62,451 nucleotides of DNA from Chloroflexota bacterium (GCA_028873975.1 JAPPMO010000023.1:1-62451); one strand, 5' to 3'. Shown: positions 7,498-16,786, numbered from the stretch's first letter. Notes: a model not told the origin generated them from the letters alone. Numbers and translations are program-made.

Positions 7498-8475
7498 ATG
7501 AAGCCAGCCCATGAAGGACAGCGTAAAGTCCCTCCCCAACGCGTTGGGGAGGGATTTAGGGAGGGGTTGGCGCAGGTCTTCTCCGCCGACAATCGCTTCA
7601 TTTTCATCATCCTCTTGCCGATCATACTTTTGATCGCCCTGTTCATTTATTATCCAGCCGTCGATACCTTCCAGACCAGCCTGACCAACGAGAACCTGCG
7701 CATCCGCCGTCCGCCAAAATTCGTCGGCGCCGACAATTATGTCAAACTCGTGGAAGACGACGAATTCTGGGAGGTCACGGGCCGCAGCTTCGTGGTTGTG
7801 GGTCTGACATTACCGCTGGAGCTGGTGGTGGCTTTCTCGATCGCCATGCTCTTGAATCAGCGCTTTCCCGGCCGCGGCGTCATGCGCACCCTGACCATCC
7901 TGCCCTGGATGCTGCCGCCCGTGGTCAATGGTTTCCTCTGGGGCTGGCTGCTCAACGGCGAATACGGGGCGCTTAACGGCTTACTCTATCAATTCGGCTT
8001 GATCGACGAGTATCAATACTGGTTGCGGGCGCCGGAAACCCAGATCTTCTGGGTCGCTGTGGTCCAAACCTGGACGCGCTTCGCCTTCCCCACCATCATC
8101 CTGCTGGCCGGCTTGCAGAGCATCCCCGATGATCTTTACGACGCCGCCAAAGTCGATGGCGCCAACGCGCTGTCGGGGGTGCGCTTCATCACCTTCCCGT
8201 TGCTGCTGCCCTCCTTCGGCATCGCCCTGGTGGTTGAATTCATCGCCGCTTTCCAAATCTTTGATGTGATCTGGACGCTCACCGCCGGCGGATCGGCCGG
8301 CGGCGCCATCAATCCCTTCACCAAGACGCTGATGCTCTACAACTACGAACTGGTCTTCCGCGATCTGCGCGTGGGCTTGGGAGCGGCTTTTTCCTATATC
8401 GTGCTGGCGATGTCCCTGGCGGTGGGCTTGATCTTTGTCCTGCGCGTCTATAACCAGGGGGTGCATGACAAATGA
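7498..8475 (+). CDS. Carbohydrate ABC transporter permease, MalF type
   Basis: 325 residues if the ATG at 7498 is used. The first 23 or so residues are encoded by a C-rich/G-rich palindromic repeat (7529-7554) and do not resemble a permease N-terminus. A TTG at 7567, preceded by GGGAGGGG, would give a normal protein of 302 residues beginning LAQVFSADNRF. Six membrane spans and the EAA loop SIPDDLYDAAKVDGANAL identify a CUT1 first permease. It overlaps the next permease by 4 nt (ATGA), so translation is coupled. Family certain, start uncertain. Confidence 0.87.
   Translation: MKPAHEGQRKVPPQRVGEGFREGLAQVFSADNRFIFIILLPIILLIALFIYYPAVDTFQTSLTNENLRIRRPPKFVGADNYVKLVEDDEFWEVTGRSFVVVGLTLPLELVVAFSIAMLLNQRFPGRGVMRTLTILPWMLPPVVNGFLWGWLLNGEYGALNGLLYQFGLIDEYQYWLRAPETQIFWVAVVQTWTRFAFPTIILLAGLQSIPDDLYDAAKVDGANALSGVRFITFPLLLPSFGIALVVEFIAAFQIFDVIWTLTAGGSAGGAINPFTKTLMLYNYELVFRDLRVGLGAAFSYIVLAMSLAVGLIFVLRVYNQGVHDK
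7529..7554 (+). repeat. Perfect 26-bp palindrome of C-rich repeat family
   Basis: TCCCTCCCCAAC, GC, GTTGGGGAGGGA form a perfect palindrome. It is followed by TTTAGGGAGGGGTTGG, which resembles repeats commonly dispersed in bacterial intergenic DNA. Here it falls inside the possible 5-prime end of the permease and supplies a ribosome-binding-like GGGAGGGG to the TTG at 7567. Confidence 0.75.
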
Positions 8476-9356
8476 ACCTGAGCCTGCGCGCCCAGGAACG
8501 GCTGCGGCTGACGGTCATCTATATCTGCTGCGCCATCGTGCTGATCTGGGCGCTGGCGCCGATCTACTGGGTTGCGGTCAGCAGCATCTCCACCCGCCAG
8601 GAGCTATACGCCGCGCCCTACAAAATTTGGTTCCCCACCCAGCCGACCCTCGATTCCTACCGCACCATCTTCACCACCGGCGCCAAGTTCCGCAGCGGCG
8701 GCTTCTCGCCCACCGCCGAGTTGATGAGCTCCGGCTTGCGCAACAGCGCTATCATCAGCGTCGGCTCCTCCGTCATCGTCACCATCTTGGCCACTGGCGC
8801 CGGCTATGTTTTCGCCCGCATGAACTTCCGCGGCAAAAATGTCATTTTCCTTTTGATCATGCTGATGCTGCCGCTGCCGATCTGGGTCTCCTTGATCGCG
8901 CTGTTTTTCCTGATGTCGCAGCTGGAGCTGATCGATACCCTGGTCGGGCTGATATTGATATTCGTCACATTACTGCTGCCGCTGTCGGTCTGGATGATGA
9001 CCACCTTCGTTCGCGACATCCCGGAGGAGATCCAGGACGCGGCGCGGGTCGACGGCGCCGATCGCTGGCGGCTGGTCTACAGCATCATCCTGCCCTTGGC
9101 TCGTCCGGGCATGGTAGCTGTCTTTCTGGTGGCTATGCTCTGGTCCTGGAACAATTTCCTGATCCCACTCATCTTCAGCCGCAGCAACGACTCGCAGCCG
9201 CTGACCATCGTGCTCACGCTCTTCATCGGGCAATACGAAGTGGCTTGGGAGGACATGTCGGCCGCGGCTGTGGTGACCATGCTGCCGCCTTTCTTGATGG
9301 CGCTTTTCTTCCAGCGCTATCTGGTGCGCGGCTTGACCATGGGCGCGGTCAAGTGA
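8472..9356 (+). CDS. Carbohydrate ABC transporter permease, MalG type
   Basis: 294 residues with about six membrane spans and the EAA loop DIPEEIQDAARVDGADRWRL. It is the second permease of the importer. Its ATG overlaps the stop of the preceding permease by 4 nt, typical for obligate partners. The C-terminus FFQRYLVRGLTMGAVK is the usual MalG-family ending. No ATPase follows; the next gene is a convergent amidase. Substrate unknown. Confidence 0.92.
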   Translation: MNLSLRAQERLRLTVIYICCAIVLIWALAPIYWVAVSSISTRQELYAAPYKIWFPTQPTLDSYRTIFTTGAKFRSGGFSPTAELMSSGLRNSAIISVGSSVIVTILATGAGYVFARMNFRGKNVIFLLIMLMLPLPIWVSLIALFFLMSQLELIDTLVGLILIFVTLLLPLSVWMMTTFVRDIPEEIQDAARVDGADRWRLVYSIILPLARPGMVAVFLVAMLWSWNNFLIPLIFSRSNDSQPLTIVLTLFIGQYEVAWEDMSAAAVVTMLPPFLMALFFQRYLVRGLTMGAVK

Positions 9357-9471
9357 GGACGGGCGTCTAGTCGAGGAATAAGCGTCTTAGAGGCAGCGCG
9401 AAAACCGGGCAGTACAGCGCCGCCGCTCAAATCCCCTTCCGATTTGACCGCCTCGCTTTGCCGCATGCCTC

Positions 9472-10896
9472 TCAGCCGTAGACATGAGGCGGCTGGCGCT
9501 CGTGCCAGTCCTGCGTCTGCTCGTAGGCGTAGGCGATGCGGTAGAGCGTCGCCTCGTCGAAGGGCCGTCCCGTCAATTGATAACCGATCGGCAGGCCGGC
9601 GGCCGTGAATCCGGCCGGCGCGCTGATCGCCGGTTGACCGCTCAGGTTGGCGGGATAGACATGATGAATGAATCCATCGGTTGGCGTCTCGCCGTTGTCC
9701 AGGTCTTGGCGAGGCTTGCGCACGTCCGTCAGCAGCGGCGCTGGCACGGGAATCGTCGGCGAAATCAAGGCATCCAGATTGTCGCGCCGGAACAGCGCCC
9801 CCATGGCTGAACGAAAACGCTCGCGGGCGCGCAAAGCCGCGATATACTGCGTCGCCGAAAGAAACTCGCCCATGCGCAACGTGTCACGCGTGCCAGGACT
9901 ATACAGATAGCCCTTTTCCCGTATCTGACGGCGATGATAGCTGGCCGATTCCGCCATCCGGATGGTCACCAAAGCCTCGCGCGTTAAGTCCAGCTCAGGC
10001 AAGCTGATCTCGATTATTTCCGCGCCCATGCCCGCCAGTTCGCCGATGACGCTTAGCGTGGCGGCGCGCGCCTCGTCGGTCACGCCGGGATACAAGAAGT
10101 AGTCGCGCTCGATGCCGATGCGCGTGCCCCGCAGGCCATCCTCAATGCCGGCCAAGAAGTCCGGCGCTTCCAGGCGGGCGGAATTGGCGTCTTTGCGATC
10201 GTGCCCGGCGATCGCGCCCAGCATCAGCGCATTGTCGCGCACGGCGCGCGTCAGCGGTCCCACATGATCGAGCGACCAAGCCAGCGGAACCACCCCATAG
10301 GCGCTAACGCGCCCGTAAGTCGCCTTCATGCCGACAAGATTGTTGATCGAGGCTGGAATGCGGATTGATCCGCCAGTGTCGGTGCCGATAGTCCCGAAGG
10401 CCGAGCGCGCCGTCAGCGCCACACCGGAGCCGATGCTGCTGCCGCCGGGAAAGCGCTTGAGATCCCAGGGAGTGCGCGTGGGCGGTTCGCTGCCGCCGCA
10501 GGAGAATTCGTGGCAGCGCGTTTTGCCGATCAAGACGGCGCCAGCCGCGTAGAGCTTTGCCACGACGGTCGCATCAAAGTCCGGCACAAAGCCCGCCAGC
10601 GCTTTCGAGCCGACCTCGGTCAGGATGCCTTTGCTATAGCAATTATCTTTGACGCCAATGGGAATGCCATGCAAGGGACCGCGATCGCGGCCGGCGGCGA
10701 TTTCCCGATCGGCGCGTTCGGCAGCCGCCAGCGCCAAATCCGCCGGCACGGTGGCGTAGGCTTGCAGCGTCGGCTCGGTCTCTTTGATGCGCGCGAGCGT
10801 AGCCTGGGTAAGGGCGAGCGAAGTCGTCGCGCCCCGCCGCAGCGCGGAGGCCGCTTCGCTTATGGACAGATGGATGAGGGCGCGTGAATCAGTCAT
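9472..10896 (-). CDS. Amidase-signature family amidohydrolase
   Basis: 474 residues. The amidase-signature triad is intact: K83 in GIPIGVKD, cis-Ser153 in FPGGSSIGSG and nucleophile S177 in GTDTGGSIR. It resembles GatA, but a canonical GatA is present separately at 45723-47183, so this copy is more likely a metabolic amidase hydrolysing small amides, possibly an indole-acetamide- or allophanate-hydrolase-like substrate. It is convergent with the sugar transporter and transcribed alone. No good ribosome-binding site is visible before the ATG. Family certain, substrate unknown. Confidence 0.85.
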   Translation of the reverse strand: MTDSRALIHLSISEAASALRRGATTSLALTQATLARIKETEPTLQAYATVPADLALAAAERADREIAAGRDRGPLHGIPIGVKDNCYSKGILTEVGSKALAGFVPDFDATVVAKLYAAGAVLIGKTRCHEFSCGGSEPPTRTPWDLKRFPGGSSIGSGVALTARSAFGTIGTDTGGSIRIPASINNLVGMKATYGRVSAYGVVPLAWSLDHVGPLTRAVRDNALMLGAIAGHDRKDANSARLEAPDFLAGIEDGLRGTRIGIERDYFLYPGVTDEARAATLSVIGELAGMGAEIIEISLPELDLTREALVTIRMAESASYHRRQIREKGYLYSPGTRDTLRMGEFLSATQYIAALRARERFRSAMGALFRRDNLDALISPTIPVPAPLLTDVRKPRQDLDNGETPTDGFIHHVYPANLSGQPAISAPAGFTAAGLPIGYQLTGRPFDEATLYRIAYAYEQTQDWHERQPPHVYG

Positions 10897-11328
10897 GCCA
10901 GCCAGCCAGCATCACACCTTCAGAATCGGTGGATAATCATTATGCCCTGACAATAGTGTACCGAATCCGGTTGAAATAAAGAACAGCAAGCACCTGACAG
11001 CTGGTAGAGCCGATCCGACGGAGCCTGTTGAAAAAGCGCGCCCGGATAGGGATGGGATAGACAAAGACCCAGCCTGACGCCTCGGGAGGATTCGGAGCGG
11101 CAGGAGGCTTGCGTCAGCCAGTCGTCGGCTTTGCGCCCGCATGCCGTCATCAAGCGTTTTCGCATCCCGGCTACACTGAACCAAGGCAAAATATTACTTT
11201 GCAGCGGTGGCGGATGAGGCGTTTGACGAAAGAGGAGGCTTTCAGTTCGAGCGCAAACTGCCCAGCTCGGGAAGATCGCTCGCCGCAAAGTAGCCTGTGC
11301 ATTTATCTACGCAATTGGAGGGCACAAG
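10897..11328. other. Intergenic region with a family A fragment
   Basis: A left-end fragment of MITE-like family A lies at 10951-11010 (TAGTGTACCGAATCCGG, then TTGAAA and the CACCTGACAGCTGGTAG part of the interior). It stops abruptly. The remainder to 11328 is G+C-rich with no gene I can support; short open frames on both strands lack ribosome-binding sites and similarity to known families. Confidence 0.5.
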
Positions 11329-13428
11329 ATGAAAAAGTTATTGATTATTTTGCGAACGGGGCTGGGGCTGCTGCTAACCGCGGCATTGCTGACGGGCGGC
11401 GCGCTGCAAGCGCAAAACCTGTCTAGCTCGGAGCTGCCCGCCGCCCAGTTGGAGCAAGTCAATCCGCTCATCGACATCGTGCTGCCCCGGCTCTATCCCA
11501 TCATCGTCATGGATGTCTCGCCATCGCTCGGCGACGCCACGCTGATCAATCGCATCAACATGGTTGTCTCCCTGGGCATGATGGACGCGGCAGCCCCTTA
11601 TCACGAGACCGCGGTTGGCATGTACACGCGCATCCCGCGGCAACCGGCAAACGAAGCAACTGACCGGGACATCAATATCGCCATGCTGCACGCGGCTTAT
11701 CAAACGCTGCTCGGCCTGCTGCCGCAGCGCGCCCCAGTCTGGCGGGATATGCTAAGCGATTACGGCTTGAACCCCGATGACGAGAGCAGCGACGCGTCGA
11801 CCCCCGTCGGCATTGGCAATCTGGCGGGTCGAGGCGCCTTGGCCGGGCGACTGCGCGATGGCATGAACCAGCTTGGGAACTACCAGGACAACACCGGTTA
11901 CATGCCGGTGAATTCGGCTTATATCCTGCGGGACCCGTCGCGCTGGCAGCCGGGCGTCAGGTTGCAGGGCGCGGGTGTTTACACCGTGCAGCAGTTCGTC
12001 ACGCCGCAGTTGGCGAACACCGAGCCGGTGGGGGCATTCGACCCGCGCGAGTTCCGCGCGGCGCCGCCGCTGGCCAGCGACCCCGAAGACTGGGGCGCCT
12101 ACAAGGCTCAAGCCGACGCTGTCCTGGAAGTCTCGGCGAATTTAAGCGACGAGCAGAAGCTGAAAGCGGAACTCTTCGATAACAAGATCCTCTCGCTGGG
12201 TTTGTCCTTCGTGCATCTGGCGCAGGAGAACAACTGGTCGCCGGCCGATACCGCGCGCGGCTATTTCTTGAAAACAGCGGCGGCAATGGATGGCTCCATC
12301 GTCACCTGGCAGGAGAAAGCTCGCTACGACGCCGTCCGTCCCTTCAGCGCCCTCCGACATATTTATGGGGACGAGCTGGTCACCGCCTGGGGCGGACCGG
12401 GCGCCGGCACACTGGAAATCCCCGCCAGCCAGTGGCGCAGCTATCTGCCGGAAGCCGATCATCCCGAGTATCCCTCCGGCTCGACCTGCGGCTGCTATGC
12501 GCAAGCGCAGGCAGTCCGGCGTTTTAGCGGCAGCGACGAGCTGAACTGGACGGTCGCCTATCCGGCCGGTTCTTCGCGCATTGAACCCGGCCTCACCCCG
12601 GCCGGGGATTTGGCGCTGAGCTTCGCGACCTGGACGGACTTCGCCCGGGATTGCGGCCAATCCCGCGTCTGGGCGGGCGTGCATTTCCCGGCGGCGGTCG
12701 AAGTCAGCGCGGCCATCTGCGGCGGTTTTGGCGACCTGGCTTACGACTATTTCCGGACGCTGCTGGATGGCACGGCGCCAGAGCGCCCAGCGGCGCAAGC
12801 GCTGGCGGTAGATCCCTGGTTTACGGCGGCGCGCGCATTTGAACCGGAGCCCGTGGTCGTGCCGCCGTCGACGACGCCCACGCCCGAGACTTGCCGGGCG
12901 GTATCCGACAATATCTATATCATGGCGGTGAACAGCGGCGTCGACTGCCAGCTGCTTAATACCAGCGGCTTGGGCTTGCTGGCTGGCTATCTGGACGCGG
13001 TCAAGCTATCGGGCGAGTTGTCGCTGGGCGTACAGATCTGCTTCCGCGACGGCGGCTCGCTGATATTCTTCGACGAATCCAGCGTTCCCCCGACAATCGC
13101 GCAACTTGCGACCCATGACGTCTCTAACATGGTCTGCGGCTGGATCAATCAACCGGGCACCGTCATGCTCATGGCCTCCGCTTTGGACAAGGCTTCGGGC
13201 TTCGACGCAGCCGGCAACGCAATCGCGCCGCTGTCCGAGTGCCAGATCATCACGCGGGAACATCTCAACTTCCGCGACGCCCCCGGCGGCCAACGCTACG
13301 ATGTCATCCCAGCGGGAGAACGGCTGAAGGCCATCGCCAGGACGTCTGGCTCCTTCAAGGTGGAATATCGAGGCAACCTGGGCTGGGTCAGCGCCGACTA
13401 TGTGAGCGCTGAAGGCGCCTGCGGCTAA
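11329..13428 (+). CDS. Exported vanadium-dependent haloperoxidase/PAP2-like protein with C-terminal SH3b domain
   Basis: 699 residues with an N-terminal signal (about residues 5-26). The central region carries the three motifs of the vanadium haloperoxidase/acid phosphatase fold: KARYDAVRP near residue 329, YPSGST near 380 and SRVWAGVHF near 445. In most members motif two is PSGH; here the His is Ser, as reported for some Streptomyces enzymes, so haloperoxidase or phosphatase activity cannot be assumed. A Pro/Thr-rich linker (VVVPPSTTPTPETC) leads to a Cys-rich domain and a bacterial SH3b domain at about 640-695 (LNFRDAPGGQRYDVIPAGE), which in other proteins binds cell-wall or surface polymers. 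It is followed by a good intrinsic terminator and stands as a single gene. Confidence 0.82.
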   Translation: MKKLLIILRTGLGLLLTAALLTGGALQAQNLSSSELPAAQLEQVNPLIDIVLPRLYPIIVMDVSPSLGDATLINRINMVVSLGMMDAAAPYHETAVGMYTRIPRQPANEATDRDINIAMLHAAYQTLLGLLPQRAPVWRDMLSDYGLNPDDESSDASTPVGIGNLAGRGALAGRLRDGMNQLGNYQDNTGYMPVNSAYILRDPSRWQPGVRLQGAGVYTVQQFVTPQLANTEPVGAFDPREFRAAPPLASDPEDWGAYKAQADAVLEVSANLSDEQKLKAELFDNKILSLGLSFVHLAQENNWSPADTARGYFLKTAAAMDGSIVTWQEKARYDAVRPFSALRHIYGDELVTAWGGPGAGTLEIPASQWRSYLPEADHPEYPSGSTCGCYAQAQAVRRFSGSDELNWTVAYPAGSSRIEPGLTPAGDLALSFATWTDFARDCGQSRVWAGVHFPAAVEVSAAICGGFGDLAYDYFRTLLDGTAPERPAAQALAVDPWFTAARAFEPEPVVVPPSTTPTPETCRAVSDNIYIMAVNSGVDCQLLNTSGLGLLAGYLDAVKLSGELSLGVQICFRDGGSLIFFDESSVPPTIAQLATHDVSNMVCGWINQPGTVMLMASALDKASGFDAAGNAIAPLSECQIITREHLNFRDAPGGQRYDVIPAGERLKAIARTSGSFKVEYRGNLGWVSADYVSAEGACG

Positions 13429-13456
13429 AGCCCGCCCATCCAGCGCGACATTTCTG

Positions 13457-13483
13457 AGGGCGACCAAATTGGTCGCCCTTTTC
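13457..13483 (+). terminator. Rho-independent terminator
   Basis: AGGGCGACC (13457-13465), loop AAATT, GGTCGCCCT (13471-13479) and then a short T run. It lies about 30 nt after the stop of the haloperoxidase-like gene. The same stem occurs in the repeat at 62393-62412. Confidence 0.75.
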
Positions 13484-13500
13484 ACACAATTGTTTCGGTT

Positions 13501-13680
13501 CGGTAGTGTATCGAAGTCGGTCGAAACAAATTACAAGAACTACCTGCCAGTCGGTAGGGGCGTTTCGCTGAAACGCCCGTCGAGTAGAAACTGAACGTAT
13601 ATCGGGCGACTCACAGAAGCGCCCCACGCCCATCTTTCTCTGTGCGCTCTGTGCCCTCTGTGGTTAAATGTTGCCTGTCA
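13501..13680 (+). repeat. Partial family A element plus CTCTGTG-type repeat
   Basis: The left end (GGTAGTGTATCGAAGTCGG, TCGAAACAAATTAC) and the interior, including the palindrome GGGCGTTTC/GAAACGCCC, are present; the right terminal repeat is missing. The sequence then runs into a CTCTGTGCGCTCTGTGCCC stretch (about 13635-13665) of family B. It ends just before the ribosome-binding site of the GH3 gene. Confidence 0.65.
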
Positions 13681-13702
13681 ATCCTATGCGAGAGGGACGC
13701 CC

Positions 13703-15355
13703 ATGAACATCCAATCCACACTGCAATCCATGACCATCCAAGAAAAAGTCGGGCAGATGTTCATGCTGGCTTTTGCGGCCGATCAACGCGACGCCGCCCG
13801 CATCCTGATGGCGGAACACCTGGTGGGCGCGGCCTACATCGGCGACGAAAACGTGCCGACAGCCGGCGCGGCCATCGAGTTGACGAACACCTTGCAATCA
13901 TACGCGCGGGGCACTCGCCTCGGCATTCCGCTGCTGCTGGGCGCCGATCAAGAAGGGACCTGGTCGGTCATGACCGCCGAAAGCGCCATGGGACCCGGCA
14001 ATATGGCGCTCGGCGCGACTGGTGATCCACAATACGCCTATGACATGTATAGCGTCATCGCGGAAGAGATGTCCTCAGTCGGTTTGAACACGGTGCTGGG
14101 TCCAGCCTGCGACTGCAACTCCAACCCCTACAATTCGATCATCGGCATGCGCTCCTTTGGCGAAGATCCGGGACGAGTCGCCGCCATGACCGCCGCCGCC
14201 GCGCGCGGCCTGCAAGACAATGGCGCGCTGGCCACGCTCAAGCACTTTCCCGGGCACGGCGATACCCAAGTGGACAGCCACCGCGGCTTGCCGACGGTGA
14301 ATCGCAGTCGCGACGAGCTTTTCCGCATCGATTTGCGCCCTTTCGCCGAGGGCGTCAAAGCCGGCGCCAAAATAGTGATGACGGCGCATATCATCTTCAC
14401 GGCGCTCGACCCGGAAATGCCGGCGACGCTCTCGCCCGTCATCTTGGGCGATGTGCTGCGCGGCGAACTGGGCTTCGAGGGACTCATCGTCTCCGACAGC
14501 ATGAATATGGGCTCGATGAAGCGCAACTACGATCCCGCCGATGCCGCCATCGGGGCGTTCAAAGCCGGCGTCGACCTGATGATGCTGGCTGAAGAACATT
14601 ATGACCACGATGCCGAATCCTATCTGCAGAATCAGCGCAGCTTGATAAGCGCGGTTATCCATGCGGTAGAGGACGGCACAATCAGCAGCACGCGCGTCGA
14701 CGATGCTGTCGAGCGTGTCTTGCGGCTGAAGCGCGAAGCCGGTTTCAGCGTCGAACCCGCCCCGGAACGTCCCGTCATTGTCGGGCAAGAGAGGCATCGC
14801 GCCGTCGAGCTTGAGGCGGCGCGCGCGGCGGTCGCCGTCTTGCGGGATCGCAACGAACTGCTGCCACTCAGCGCGAGCGCGGCGATCACACTTGTCAATA
14901 CAACGCGACGGAGCGCTTACACGGTCTTGACCCGCACGCGAGGCATCGGACCCAACCAAGCGACGCCTGCATTTGATGTCTTCGCGGATGCCCTGCGCGC
15001 GCGCTGTGATAACCTGACCATCATCGGGGCGGAAGACTATGCCGAGTCCGCACTGCCGGCTGAGGGCCTCATCATCGCCGTCAGCGAGAATTACACGCTG
15101 CCGGGCATGGACTTCGAGGCGGCGCTGCAAGTGAAAATCATGCGCGAGTTAAACCGGCTTGCCCCTGATCGGCTGCTGGCAGTCGCGCTGCGCGACCCCT
15201 ACCAACTGGCGGAATACGCCGACATAGACGCCTTTGTTTGCAGCTTCAGCTTTCGCCCCTGCGCCGCGCTGGCGGCGGTTGAACTGCTGCTTGGTGAGAT
15301 CGAGCCGCGCGGGAGGACGCCTGTCAGCGTGCCGGGGACGGAGCTTGAGGCTTAG
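13703..15355 (+). CDS. Glycoside hydrolase family 3, beta-N-acetylhexosaminidase-like
   Basis: 550 residues. The signature KHFPGHGDTQVDSHRGLP matches the NagZ-type GH3 motif whose His/Asp pair acts as acid-base, and GLIVSDSMNMGSM contains the nucleophile Asp. These enzymes release N-acetylglucosamine from peptidoglycan or chitin fragments. The protein is longer than minimal NagZ (about 340 residues) and has a C-terminal alpha/beta extension, as in many Gram-positive-type members. No signal peptide is seen, so it is probably cytoplasmic. GAGAGGGACG lies just before the ATG. Wall-fragment recycling is a reasonable inference, given the nearby murein peptidase. Confidence 0.88.
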   Translation: MNIQSTLQSMTIQEKVGQMFMLAFAADQRDAARILMAEHLVGAAYIGDENVPTAGAAIELTNTLQSYARGTRLGIPLLLGADQEGTWSVMTAESAMGPGNMALGATGDPQYAYDMYSVIAEEMSSVGLNTVLGPACDCNSNPYNSIIGMRSFGEDPGRVAAMTAAAARGLQDNGALATLKHFPGHGDTQVDSHRGLPTVNRSRDELFRIDLRPFAEGVKAGAKIVMTAHIIFTALDPEMPATLSPVILGDVLRGELGFEGLIVSDSMNMGSMKRNYDPADAAIGAFKAGVDLMMLAEEHYDHDAESYLQNQRSLISAVIHAVEDGTISSTRVDDAVERVLRLKREAGFSVEPAPERPVIVGQERHRAVELEAARAAVAVLRDRNELLPLSASAAITLVNTTRRSAYTVLTRTRGIGPNQATPAFDVFADALRARCDNLTIIGAEDYAESALPAEGLIIAVSENYTLPGMDFEAALQVKIMRELNRLAPDRLLAVALRDPYQLAEYADIDAFVCSFSFRPCAALAAVELLLGEIEPRGRTPVSVPGTELEA

Positions 15356-15419
15356 TCGCCCCGCAGGGACGAGACCAGCATCGCCAGCCCCAGCGGCACA
15401 AAGATGAGGTAGCCAATAC

Positions 15420-15480
15420 GCATTTTCTTTGTGTCCTTCGTGTCTTTGTGGTGAGCTATTGCAAACGACTGCCCTGGACA
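15420..15480 (+). repeat. Degenerate family B repeat
   Basis: CTTTGTGTCCTTCGTGTCTT followed by TGTGGTGAGCTATTGCAAACGACTGCCCTGG is a diverged copy of the CTCTGTG...TTTGATGCGATTGCCCTG element. It fills most of the gap between the GH3 and threonine synthase genes. Confidence 0.45.
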
Positions 15481-15559
15481 CATTAGTCGATTTTGGCGAA
15501 TCGCCCCGGCATCGTCTACAATCTCAATGAATTCCTGAACCATGTGAGCGGATACAGCT

Positions 15560-16786
15560 ATGTACCAACTGGTTTGCAGAACCTGTCACAAGCCTCTGAA
15601 AGATCGCTCCGCCACCGTTTGCCCGCAGGACGGCGGCATCCTCGATGTCCGCTACGCATCCACGCAGATTCCCGTCGATCCGGCGCTGCCCGGCATTTGG
15701 CGTTATGCCGCCCACTTGCCCCTGGATGACCGCGCCCATATCATCAGCCTGGGCGAAGGCGGCACGCCGCTGCTGCGGTCGGCGCATCTGGGCGCGGCGC
15801 AGGGCTTGGATAACTTGTATTTCAAGAATGACAGCTTGAACCCGACCGGCTCCTACAAAGATCGCATATCGTCCGTGGGCATCTCCCAATTGGTCGAACA
15901 AGGCAAGGATACCTGGGTCAGCACCTCCTCCGGCAATGCCGGCGCGTCGACCGCGGCTTATGGCGTGCGGGCTGGCGTCAAGGGCTACCTCTTCACGCTG
16001 GAACGCGCGCCGCGCGCCAAAATCGGGCAAATCATCGCCTACGGTCCGACATTGCGGTCGGTGCGCGGCTTGGGATATGATCCGGCCGTCGAGGACGCGA
16101 CCTGGGCCAACTGCGCGCAACTCTGTCAGAGTCGCGGCTGGATGATGACAATCACCGCTTGCAGCTTCAGTCCGCTGGCCATGGAAGGCGCTAAGACCAT
16201 CGCTTACGAAATCTGCGAAGCGCTGGGGAACGCCGTGCCGGACGTGGTTTACGTGCCGGTCGGCGGCGGCGGATTGCTCACCATGATCTACAAGGGCTTC
16301 CAGGAATGGCGCGATGCCGGCTACATTGACCGCGCGCCGCGCATGGTCTCGGTGCAGGCTCTGGGCTGCGATGCCGTGACCCAAGCCTGGGAGAAGGGCA
16401 GCTCCCTCCAAGCCCTGGACGACTGCGCCAGCATGGTTTCCGGCATCATCTTGACCAATCCGCCGGACGGCGAGCTGGTCTTGGAGGCGCTGCGGGATTC
16501 GAGCGGCTGGGCGGTCTCCGTATCCGACGACGCGACCTATCAGGCGCAGGAGGAACTGGCGAACCGGGAAGGCTTGTTCGTCGAGCCGGCCGCGGCTGTC
16601 ACCTGGGGCGCGATCAAAGCCGACCGGCAAAGCGGACGACTGAAGACCGACGATGTGGTGGTGGCGGTGCTGACCGGGGTCGGCTTCAAGGACAGCGCGG
16701 CAATCCAGCGCATGACCGAGCATGTCGACCTGCCCTTGATTGAAGCGGACGATATTCTCACGGTTGATCAATCGGCGCCGGGTTGA
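15560..16786 (+). CDS. thrC: Threonine synthase
   Basis: 408 residues, fold-type II PLP enzyme. The PLP lysine is K100 in NPTGSYKDR, the phosphate-binding loop is SSGNAGAS, and the active-site VGGGG follows. The N-terminus contains C6, C9 and C21 (CRTC...CPQDG), the remnant zinc-ribbon-like segment seen in many bacterial and archaeal threonine synthases. It converts O-phosphohomoserine to threonine. Length and motif order fit thrC; a paralogous PLP enzyme of the same subgroup cannot be fully excluded because no hom or thrB gene is adjacent. Confidence 0.85.
   Translation: MYQLVCRTCHKPLKDRSATVCPQDGGILDVRYASTQIPVDPALPGIWRYAAHLPLDDRAHIISLGEGGTPLLRSAHLGAAQGLDNLYFKNDSLNPTGSYKDRISSVGISQLVEQGKDTWVSTSSGNAGASTAAYGVRAGVKGYLFTLERAPRAKIGQIIAYGPTLRSVRGLGYDPAVEDATWANCAQLCQSRGWMMTITACSFSPLAMEGAKTIAYEICEALGNAVPDVVYVPVGGGGLLTMIYKGFQEWRDAGYIDRAPRMVSVQALGCDAVTQAWEKGSSLQALDDCASMVSGIILTNPPDGELVLEALRDSSGWAVSVSDDATYQAQEELANREGLFVEPAAAVTWGAIKADRQSGRLKTDDVVVAVLTGVGFKDSAAIQRMTEHVDLPLIEADDILTVDQSAPG

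Noticed and set aside
9472..10896. Second GatA
   Set aside because: The amidase triad is present, but the gene at 45723-47183 matches GatA numbering and C-terminus; this one is better left as a general amidase.
15524..16771. A 415-codon open frame opposite threonine synthase
   Set aside because: The plus-strand protein has every expected PLP motif; the opposite frame is a G+C-driven shadow.
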